A stretch of 16,291 bases of DNA from Baffinella frigidus (GCA_026770585.1 MU646603.1:35166-51456); one strand, 5' to 3'. Shown: positions 6,164 to 13,581, counted from the stretch's first letter. Notes: generated by a model not told the origin, from the sequence alone. Translations and numbers: made by a program.

Positions 6164-9100
6164 ATGTCCTTCGTCCGTCTTCTTCTCCTCGCCGCCCCTG
6201 CGGCGGCGGCCATGTGCGCGCCAACCATGACTTTCGGCGCGGGCGCCCTGCGCCTTCGTGGTGGTGCCGATGGTGGAGGCGCGCCGCCCGCGATGCCGCC
6301 CGGCTTCGATGGTGCGGCTATGAACAACATGTTCAGCAACCCCGCGTTCCAGAACATGGCGCAGAGCCTGATGAACAACCCCGAGTTCAAGCAGAAGATG
6401 GATGGCATGATGAAGAACGAGACTCTCATGCAGGTCCGCGCCCGTCGCCTTGCCCCTGCACCTAGCTCCCCGGCCTCCACAGCCGGCCCCCAATCTTGTC
6501 AATGCGCGCCAACACCCTTGCCCAGTCCTAGAACTTGCCCTCTGTGACATCTGTGCTCGCATGCATGATGCCCCTCCTTGCGCCGCTGCGAGGATACACG
6601 ATCCCAAGTATGGGGCAGGACACAGCCCGGCTGTACCACAAACCTTTTGCATCGTGCCATCCCGGGATTTCTTCCCCCATGCACTCGGTCCTCCATCGGG
6701 ATATCGCTCGCAGCCGCATGTTGCGTGTGTTCGACGTGTTCTTGGCTCCGCCGGGACAGCGGGCGACGCGTGGTGCTGTTGAGCACACAGAACCAGGCGA
6801 GGGGAGGTGATGGTGATGGTGATGGTGATGGTCATGTCTGGTTCTGTTTGCTGGCGGCAGGAGTACGCCAAGATCGGGGAGCAGATGATGGGCATGATGG
6901 GCCCGGGCGGTGCGGGTGGCGCCCCAGGCGCCCCGGGCGTGGGTGGCGCCCCGGGCATGGGCGCCCTCGGCGGCGGGGACAATGGCTTCGGCGGCGATGC
7001 CGGGGGCGGTGGCTTCGGGGGAGATGCCGGTGGCTTCGGGGGCGGCGGAGGCTTCGGCGGCGCCGGCGGCGGGCTGAGCATGCCGGGCGCTCCCTCGGGG
7101 ATGGCCGGTGGGATGGGCGGAGGGGCGGCCGGCGGGGCGGGCGCGATGGCTGGCATGCCTGGGATGCCACCCGGGATGGCTGGTGCGTGCCACCTGCCTC
7201 CCTTTCTTGCCACCTGCCTCCCTTTCTTGCCTCCTGCCTCCCTTTCTTGCCTCCTGCCTCCGTGCGTTCCTCCTGCCTCTCTCCCTGGGGCCCCTCCTTC
7301 CTCTCCTCTCCAACATCGCGCATGCTAGCATGCCCCCGCCCCTCGTTGCCTCTGCCGTTCGGTGGGTTTGATTACTGGCTGGTGTGGTGTTCTGCTTTCT
7401 GAAAGCACTGACACGACATGGATGCTGTGCGCGTGATGCAGCACACGGTAGGTAGAAAGCTGGAAGCCACCATGTGGCACACGGTAGGTCGATAGCTAGC
7501 AGGCGCCAGAGTCACGGTAGCTAGCGATCTAGCACCAGGCTGATGCCAGGCAGGACTCGCCGGTGTGAGGAGGTTGTCGTGGTTGCTGGGAGGGTGGCAG
7601 GGATGCTGATGATGTTTGGAGGAGGTGGTGAGTCGTTGCCTGGGTGTGTGCCAGGGATCCTGGGTGGTGGTGGTTGTGCGGTGGGTAGCAGGGATGATTC
7701 GTGATTGGTGGTTGGGTGGAATGCCTGAGTGATGATGGTTCTTAGGAGAGTGGCCGGGATGGCTGACTCTTGGGTTGATGGCAGAGATGGCTGACTGTTG
7801 GGTTGGTGGCAGAGATGTCTGATACTGTCGGGTGGCAGGGATGCCGGGGATTCTGAAGAGGCTGGGTTGGCGGCAGGGATGGCAGTGATTCTGATGGTGG
7901 TGGCGATTGGGCATGTGGCCTGATGGTGGTCGGGCGTGGTGGCGTCTGAGTGGAGGCTTGGTGGCAGTGATGCAGGGGATTCTGATAATGTTGGAGGATA
8001 CCCCGGGATTGCCGATAATGCTGATAATGTTGTTCGGGTGGCAGGGATGCCGGGGATTTTGACGACGGTGGGTTGGCGGCAGGGATGGCTGTGATTCTGA
8101 TGGTGGTTCTGATGGTGGTTCTGATGGTGGTTCTGATGGTGATCGGGCGGGTGGCAGGCATGCCGAGGATTCTGATGATGTTAGGTTGGCGGCAGGGACT
8201 CCTGTGATTGTGGTAGTGGCAGGGTTGGCTGTGATTGTGATGGTGACCGGGCGTGAATGTGACGGTGACCGGGCGTGCGGCAGGCATGCCGGGGATGGGG
8301 ATGGGCGACCAGCAAAACTGGGCGGAGATGACTGCTGCCGCCCAGAACATGATGAAGGAGCACCTCAACCCCGAGAAGCTCAAGGTCCAAACCCCTGCCA
8401 CCAACCCCGGAGAAACTCAAGGTTCTGCCAGCCACCAACCCCTGCCAGCCACCAACCCCGTTGGCGGCCAACATGCCACCCCAATCCGGATCAGCTCAAG
8501 CTTCCTGCCAACCCCGCCCAGCCACCAACCTCCCGCCCACCAAACCCTGCCACCAACCCCTGCCAGCCAGCCACTAGACCAGCCAACGGAGGGGGGGATC
8601 TGGCGGGCAGAAGCTCCGGCGGAGAAGGTCAAGGGTCCTTGCTACCCCCGGCCAGGCACCAAGCAACCCCTGACAGCAACCTCACAGCCCCAGACACCAA
8701 GCAACCCCTGCCAGCAACCTGACAGCCCCCGGCACTGGATCTGTCAGCCAGGGCGGGGGTCGCGCGATGCCGCAAATGCAAACCCTGCTTTTCTATCTTT
8801 CCACACGTACGCCTTCCGGCTATGACGTGGGACGAAAGAGGGCAGGGTCTGGGATGTTAGATGGAAGCTGTAACGGGGCGTTTTCTGCCGGGCAGGCGAG
8901 GCGTGCTTTCCCAAGACAGGCGTGTTTTGCCCCACACAAACCTCACTCAAGCCAACCTACCAGGGCTGCCAGAGACGCTTGCAAGCAACAGCTTGCTAGC
9001 GTGCCTTGCTAGCTTGCCTTGCTAGCTTGCCTTGCTAGCTGGCTAGCTGGCTAGCTTGCTAGCGTGGTATCTTGGCAGCTGACCCCGCGAGCTTGCTAGC

Positions 9101-11753
9101 GTGGTATCTTGGCAGCTGCCCCCGCGGGCACAGCGTGGGATGGTTGTCAACACCAGGGCGCCCATGGACTGGGGCGCAGCGGCCCGCTCGCAATTTGCTG
9201 AGCGGCCGCTCGCGAGGTGTTGTGCCAGCACCTACTCCAGTCAGACCCTGCCCAACATTCAATCCCCCCGAGCATTCACAATCAATACCATTTCGGGGAT
9301 CTCCGATTCGATTTTGGTGTATCTTAAGGCTCCAAATGAAGTCTAGATAGACAACTTCTTATGTCTACCCTTAAGATACACCAAAATCGAATTGGTTATG
9401 AATACTGGGGCGGATTCGATTGCGGGATGCGTGGTGTCCGTTGGAGCTCCGCGCATGCGTCCTCCCAGCTTCGCGCATGCGTCCTCCCAGGATGCCTTGT
9501 CCCCAGCCTCCTTAGGAGGAGGTAGGGGGGGCATGTCACAGGAGGCAGGGGGGGCAGGTTGGGTGTGGGGAGGTAGGTGGTGCAGGGTGGGTGTGATGAT
9601 GGGGGGGGCAGGGGGGGTGAGATGGGGCGCGACGGACGCGCCTCGTCCGCCGCGGCAGCACAGACTTTAGGTCCTTGAGGTTCTTTTAACTCCCACCAGA
9701 GGCGGACACCGGACCTTGTTCTGAAAAATCACGGGGGTGTTCCTACCTGGCGTGGCGTGTGGCAGCTGGGCTGGGCGCCTGACGCACACACGTGTGGCAG
9801 CTGGGCGCCTGACGCACGCTCGCACCTCACGCGGCCGGGGCGACCCCTGTGATCGTAGCACCCACTGTCGGGGAGCCTGTACCTGCCAAGGGTCGAGCAA
9901 CTGTCATAGTGGGTGGGAGAGGCTGTGATGGTGGGTGGCTCATGGTGGGTGGCCGACAATGTCGGAGAGGCTCTGGTGGTGGCACTCCTGCTCCTGTGCC
10001 TCGTGGGATGGTACCACCCAGACTGTATCCCACTGTCTTTGATGGTGGCGCCCCTGGGATGGCCGCAGACACTATTCTGTTGGGCAGAGTGTTTGGTGTC
10101 ACGCTTCTGATGGTTGGCGGCAGACATCGTAGCAAGCACCTCACGCGGACGTGTCAAGGCGGGGGGCAGACACTGCTGGTGGCGCCCCTGGTGCCAGACA
10201 CCTTCCCACAGTGTTCGATGGTGACACACGTGTGTGCCACGCTGCCGGCAACCTCTGCCACGTTGGTGGGTGGCAGACACTCAAGGCGGTGCCCCTCTTG
10301 GCAGACACTGATAGTGATGGTGGGGGACACACACGTGATGGCGGCAACCTCTGGCACCCCTGGCGGCAGACAGCGATAGTCATGGTGGGTGGCAGACACT
10401 GACAGTCATGGCGCTTGGCAGACACTGTCGGAATCGCAGGAGATCAAGGACATCCAGAGCGATCCGATGATGCAGGAGATCATCAAGGACGTCCAGACCA
10501 ACGGCCCCATGGCGGTAAGGGCCCTCTACCCACCCACCTCGCGACTCACGAACCCACCACCCAGCCACCCAGCCACCCACCAGCCCGCCCCGCCCTGACC
10601 AGCGGCCCCATGCCGGTGCGTACCGCCCACCACCCAGCCACCCCGGCACTCACGAGTGCTGCACTAGTGAGAGATGCCTCTCTGAGCACGAGAGGACCTG
10701 GCACGAGAGGTGCACCTCTCGCCAGATGGCCATCGCCAGCTCAGCTGCCCAGCAAGCACCTCTCACCAGTACCCGTGCCTGCTAGCAGAGCTTTCTGGTC
10801 AAGCAGAACCTTGTCATTTTCTCGCTTCAAAAATAGGGCGAGTGTCAGGCCACCATTCTCGTTTTCCCTTGCCAGGGATTCTGGCCGTCAGCGTAGAAGG
10901 ACTCAAATTTTTGGTGGGCTGACGAGAGGCGCGGGACACTCCTGACGGCGCGGGGCACTCCTGGGGGCAGGTGCTCAAGTGCGACAGCGACCTGAACTGA
11001 TCGGTAGAGATGGGCGGTTGGCACTCGTGTTGGTGGGCGACTCGAGATGCGGGGTGGGCACTGACTGGGCGACTCGAGATGCGGGGCGGGCACTGACTGG
11101 GGGCACCTCTGGGCGGCAGGTGATGAAGTACTACAGCGACCCCAACGCCATGAAGATCTTCTCCAAGATCACGTCCCTCCTCGGCCTCCCCGACGACATC
11201 GCCAAGGCCGGTACGCGCCACCGCCCCGCCCCACCCAACCATACTACCTACTAACTCACCCGTGCTCCCCTGCTCACTGCGGCACTGCGTGCGTGCGTGC
11301 AAGCGCCTCCCCGCCGACACCGCCCTGGCCAACCACCCACTGTGCCAGCCAGCCACCCACCCGGCCACCCAGCCACCCAGCCAACAGCCTGTTGGAATTT
11401 CAGATACACGTCTTATCAAGGAATTGCTTGTTCCAAGTTCTGGGCACACTCATTTGTACCACAAAAACGAAACGTCGCGTTCTGAAATCCCCACTAACGA
11501 CCTGGCGTGGTTGGTTTGGGGGGCCTGATGTCATCCGAAAGGACGCATGGCTTTTCTGCAGATACGTTCCAGTGTCCGCCTATGTTGGGAGCTCGAAGAA
11601 GATGAAGGAGCTAAAGGAGGTTTTCCTGCAACAGGCGAGCAGTTCGCGAAGCTGGGCAACGCGGGCGGGATGCCGGGCATGCCGGGCCTCCCGGGTGCCC
11701 CTGCGGGCGCGGGCGCGCCGGCAGCGGGCGCGGGCGCCGATGGCCTCGAGTAG
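6164..11753 (+). CDS. STI1/Hip-Hop-domain co-chaperone-like protein with signal peptide, six exons
   Basis: Exons: 6164-6433, 6861-7182, 8284-8384, 10422-10514 (or from 10440), 11120-11210, 11635-11753. All introns are GT-AG, phases agree, and 331 residues result (325 with the second acceptor). ATG 6164 is the first in-frame ATG and has a purine at -3. Residues 1-19 are a signal peptide (MSFVR, then a Leu/Ala core, cleavage near MCA), followed by LRLRGG at 30-35. Residues 53-104 form a Met/Asn-rich STI1-like helical module (SNPAFQNM, NNPEFKQKM). Residues 105-203 are Gly/Met/Pro-rich. Residues 206-292 form a second module with SDPMMQEIIKDVQTNGPMA and YYSDPNAMKIFSK. The tail repeats GMPGMPG. 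Such NP/DP modules occur in Hip, Hop, ubiquilin and Tic40, where they work with Hsp70/Hsp90/Hsp93 chaperones. No TPR, UBL or UBA is present. Plastid or ER location is inferred. Confidence 0.75.
6434..6860 (+). other. Intron 1 (427 bp, phase 0)
   Basis: Donor CAG then GTCCGC; acceptor CTGGCGGCAG. The first 100 bases are C-rich; the last 60 are G-rich and include a GATGGT hexamer run (6807-6832). Reading through the donor stays open to a stop at 6545-6547. Confidence 0.75.
7189..7288. repeat. 20-bp tandem array at start of intron 2
   Basis: Five consecutive 20-bp units of the type GCCACCTGCCTCCCTTTCTT start six bases after the donor. The first three are near-identical and the last two diverge. 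Pyrimidine-rich on the sense strand, they also keep the reading frame open if the intron is retained (to 7328). Confidence 0.9.
7560..8278. repeat. G-rich minisatellite with acceptor-junction copies (intron 2)
   Basis: Irregular units of about 30-100 bp built from GGTTGGCGGCAGGGATGGC and GATTCTGATGGTGG. Three of them reproduce the junction of this very intron, GGCAGGSATGCCGGGGAT (real site 8279-8296), at 7834-7852, 8040-8058 and 8153-8171. Four GGTTCTGAT units lie at about 8100-8140. The true acceptor is the 3'-most copy. Confidence 0.85.
8401..8729. repeat. C-rich repeats with donor-junction copies (intron 3)
   Basis: The end of exon 3 and its donor (8365-8386) recur almost intact at 8401-8423, and more loosely at 8613-8633, where the frame is kept (LNPEKLK in the exon, APAEKVK in the copy). 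Between and after are a 17-bp unit repeated twice (8426-8459) and a 35-bp unit repeated with period 38 (8657-8691, 8695-8729). Confidence 0.8.
8996..9127. repeat. GCTAGCTTGCCTT array and 37-bp tandem pair
   Basis: Short GCTAGC-containing units (8996-9053) lead into two 37-bp units (9054-9090 and 9091-9127), which carry GTGGTATCTTGGCAGCTG and differ at few positions. Located in the middle of intron 3. Confidence 0.85.
9306..9392. repeat. Perfect 24-bp inverted repeat (87-nt hairpin) in intron 3
   Basis: ATTCGATTTTGGTGTATCTT and the next four bases (9306-9329) are exactly complementary to 9369-9392, with a 39-base loop. Its AT content is much higher than that of the surrounding intron. On the sense transcript it would fold as a stable hairpin of miRNA-precursor size. 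A solo MITE is the alternative; no clear target duplication is visible. Confidence 0.85.
9511..9627 (+). other. G-run cluster, G-quadruplex candidate
   Basis: Within about 115 bases there are many runs of three to eight G on the sense strand (e.g. GGTAGGGGGGGCATG, GGGGGGGGCAGGGGGGG), enough for several overlapping G-quadruplexes in DNA or pre-mRNA. It lies in intron 3, between the hairpin and the acceptor-side minisatellite. Confidence 0.6.
9845..10416. repeat. Minisatellite with acceptor-junction copies (intron 3)
   Basis: Repeated GGTGGCAGACACTG and GATGGTGGCGCCCCTGG units. The exact junction word GGCAGACACTG (real acceptor 10417-10427) also occurs at 10165, 10300 and 10391, with near-copies at 10119, 10272 and 10365. 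The exon word CACTGTCGG (10423) recurs at 9863. A separate doubled GGCAGCTGGG...GCGCCTGACGCAC lies just upstream (about 9760-9826). Confidence 0.85.
10971..10997 (+). pseudogene. Relic copy of the start of exon 5
   Basis: Directly after a GGGGGCAG acceptor-like sequence, these 27 bases match the first 27 of exon 5 (11120-11146) at 21 positions. The copy would read VLKCDSDLN and then hits a TGA stop (10998-11000), where exon 5 reads VMKYYSDPN. Using this acceptor would therefore truncate the protein. Confidence 0.6.
11041..11104. repeat. 32-bp tandem pair before the intron 4 acceptor
   Basis: Two 32-bp units (11041-11072 and 11073-11104) start CTCGAGATGCGGGG and contain GGGCACTGACTGGG. Both lie between the relic exon copy and the true acceptor. 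Confidence 0.85.
11211..11634 (+). other. Intron 5 (424 bp, phase 1)
   Basis: Donor GCCG then GTACGC; acceptor TTTTCCTGCAACAG, the only acceptor here with a clear pyrimidine tract. The split glycine codon (G plus GC) keeps the frame. A CCACCCAGCCACC-type stretch occupies 11334-11385. Confidence 0.7.
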
Positions 11754-11856
11754 CTGTGCCATCTCACGCCACCACGAGACTCATCGCTGTCTCGCAACTG
11801 CCGCATCACCCAACGGGGGAGTGCGATAAGAAAGTTCATGCAACCACCACCCTGTG

Positions 11857-11925
11857 GCCTCCCGGGTGCGCCTGCGGGTGCGGGCGCGGGCGCGGAGAGC
11901 CTCGAGGAGATGTGCCACGCGAGGC
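11857..11925 (+). pseudogene. Decayed copy of the 3' end of the last exon
   Basis: About 180 bases after the corresponding part of exon 6, the sequence GGCCTCCCGGGTGCGCCTGC and what follows repeats its end. The frame is kept (GLPGAPAGAGA in both), but the stop is lost: the exon has CTCGAG then TAG, the copy CTCGAGGAG. It continues past TGTGCCA, so the duplication includes a little of the 3' UTR. It is unlikely to be translated on its own. Confidence 0.65.
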
Positions 11926-12242
11926 ACGTGAGAGTGATGCGCTCCGTGATCTACAGCAGTGTCGACTCTACCTGCCGGCAGCGCGCGTGTTGGTGCAGTA
12001 CTGTGGCGAGAGACGCGGCGCGTGGCGCGTGGCCTGCCAAGCGGAGAGAGTGCGCCGCGGGGGCGAGAGAGGGGGAGTGCGGGCGAGAGAGATGCGGGGG
12101 AGGGCGCGTGTACCTCGGAGAGTGCATCTCGACCAGAGTGTCTCGTGTCTCGTGCCAGGCGTGTCTCGTGTCTTGCGTCGCTCTCGACAGCAGTCGCGTG
12201 TCGCGTGTCGCGTGTCGCGTGTCGCGTGTCTCGTCTCACTGC
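11926..12242. other. Low-complexity CG-rich sequence with a TCGCGTG array
   Basis: GAGAGAGNGCG-type and GTGTCTCGTG-type sequence ends in five perfect TCGCGTG heptamers (12194-12228). The Arg/Ser-rich frames it produces on both strands are composition artefacts. No polyadenylation signal for the upstream gene could be identified. Confidence 0.6.
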
Positions 12243-12314
12243 GGAATCTACCTAGGCGTCCTCATAGCCTTGCGTCGTCATGCCCTTAGATGATAGACAC
12301 CCACAGCGCAAGCA
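12243..12314. repeat. Dispersed repeat, copy C
   Basis: Third copy of the repeat at 3388-3459 and 3850-3920, with GTCCTCATAGCCTTGCGTC and ATGCCCTTAGATGATAGACA. It is more diverged and has lost the shared stop, but retains IY..VLIALR in the matching frame. Confidence 0.6.
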
Positions 12315-12605
12315 TGTTCTGCGGGGGACGGGCCGGGAATCGAGACCTCCTCGGCATTGCGAGAGAGGGGGGCGAGAGAACAGTGTTCTCCCACGGCGCG
12401 ATGCCGCACCACCACGCCTGCTTTGCCTTACTTTCTATGACCCGATCAACCATATCCAGCCTCCGTGGGAAATAGGGAATGCATGCCAGCCGTGTGTTTT
12501 GCATTTTTTTGTCAAGGTGTCTCTCTCAGCAGACAGACATATCCCGTGTATGTAAGAGTCTGGGACATTTCTTTGGGAAGCGGAGGGGGTTACATGTATT
12601 GAATA

Positions 12606-13255
12606 GCACGACCGCGAAGAGGCCGGATGGGACACGTGCGCTGAGAAGATGGTCAGTCTGCCAACAAGATAAAATGTTGGGCAATTGGAGCTACTCACCC
12701 TTCATCAAAAGTCAACTTGCCCCGAGGAATTCCTTTTAAGGCCTTATCTTATAATTTTGGTCACGTTCCACCCAGATTCTGGGTGCAGTGAAACCCTCGC
12801 AGTCCCCGGACCAAGTGGTCGTTAGGAACTTGAGGTTTTATTGATCCCCACCATAGGTGACCAACGGATTTACGGCAGAGTCATTTACGAAATTTTAGTG
12901 CACGCTTGAGAGAGGAGCACTTGATGGCGAAAAGAGAAGGGGTGTTGCGGGGAAAATGTGTTGCTCAGCACGACCGCAAAGAGGCAGGAGGGGAGCCGTG
13001 CGCCCTACCTGCCTACGGCCCACACGGGCACAGCGGGGGAAAGGCGAGATTTCATCAGTGGGTAAACCGACGGCACACGCTAGGGGGGGAGATTCCACGA
13101 ATCCAGAGGGCTCAACCTGCCCTCGACCACCCCGGAGGGTAGGTATGGGAACTAACGTCTTGTCCACTAGGGCGAACTAACCAACCCACGGTTTTCAGAT
13201 CTGCGAACAAGAGAAAGTGTTTGGGCAGTTGGAGCCGTTGTTGATAGTCAAATTT
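12606..13255. repeat. Diverged direct duplication, with different spacing
   Basis: GCACGACCGCGAAGAGGCCG and the next 16 bases (12606-12641) recur at 12968-13003 (31 of 36). The following motif, AACAAGATAAAATGTTGGGC... (from about 12663), recurs from about 13205 (AACAAGAGAAAGTGTTTGGGC). The two parts are about 20 bases apart in the first copy and about 200 in the second, so one copy has an insertion or the other a deletion. No coding product is recognised. A small CACCCAG/CTGGGTG hairpin lies at 12769-12785. Confidence 0.6.
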
Positions 13256-13329
13256 TCAGGCCTAAAGGAAAATTGCGGACGGGAGTTGCTTGCGAATCGT
13301 CACACCCCGGGTCCCAAACAGTCTGAAAC

Positions 13330-13581
13330 ATGCGTGTCATGGGAGGGATCTTGGCCGCGGCCCTCGCTGCCGGTGCGGTGCCTTTGCTACCCTTTCTCAC
13401 CTGCCTCACAATGAAATCCATTGCCATTCTCGAAATTTTGCGAGTGACCCAGAACACTCTGCCAACCACCCGCTGCCAACCCCGACAGTGCTTGGACTCG
13501 CCGGCCCAGCGACGGCAGCACGGGAGCGGCAACAACTTGGGTTTGCTGCCGGAGGCTCTATCGCGTGGACTTCTTCGTTGA
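13330..13581 (+). CDS. Weak candidate: short secretory-like ORF
   Basis: An 83-codon ATG frame begins MRVMGGILAAALAAGAVP, followed by LLPFLTCL, a plausible signal peptide or membrane segment. The rest has no recognised domain. A possible donor (GAAAG then GTCACC, about 13582) and acceptor (CTCGACCAG, about 13655) lie downstream, so it might be a first exon, but I could not assemble a consistent gene. Overlapping frames on both strands are equally long, so this may be chance. Confidence 0.15.
   Translation: MRVMGGILAAALAAGAVPLLPFLTCLTMKSIAILEILRVTQNTLPTTRCQPRQCLDSPAQRRQHGSGNNLGLLPEALSRGLLR

Larger units (their letters stand above)
7183..8283 (+). other. Intron 2 (1,101 bp, phase 1)
   Basis: Donor GCTG then GTGCGT, acceptor TGCGGCAG. 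The phase-1 split glycine codon restores the frame exactly. Most of its length is repeats: a pyrimidine-rich 20-bp array at the 5' end and a G-rich minisatellite at the 3' end that contains copies of the acceptor junction. Confidence 0.75.
8385..10421 (+). other. Intron 3 (2,037 bp, phase 0)
   Basis: Donor AAG then GTCCAA; acceptor CTTGGCAG. A second AG 18 bases downstream (ends 10439) is also in frame and would remove six residues (TLSESQ). I prefer the first because GGCAG ends introns 1, 2 and 4, and because the junction GGCAGACACTG is the unit repeated upstream. The intron contains several separate repeat arrays, a hairpin and a G-run region. It stays open in frame with exon 3 until the stop at 8823-8825. 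Confidence 0.65.
10515..11119 (+). other. Intron 4 (605 bp, phase 0)
   Basis: Donor GCG then GTAAGG; acceptor TGGGCGGCAG. It contains a copy of its donor junction (10597-10620) and a copy of its acceptor plus the start of exon 5 (10971-10997). The 5' part is CCACCCAGCCACC-rich and the 3' part G-rich. Confidence 0.75.

Noticed and set aside
5600-7213. A 537-codon open frame on the minus strand
   Set aside because: It is antisense to the spliced gene. Its Pro/Ala-rich part mirrors the Gly-rich exon 2, and the rest crosses purine microsatellite and intron. Stops are rare here because of GC content.
7372-8404. His/Thr/Pro-rich minus-strand frames (180 and 220 codons)
   Set aside because: They are translations of the intron 2 minisatellite and of exon 3 in antisense.
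10814-11449. A 211-codon minus-strand frame
   Set aside because: It runs across introns 4 and 5 and exon 5 in antisense, with repeat-derived Gly/Trp/Val-rich sequence and no domain.
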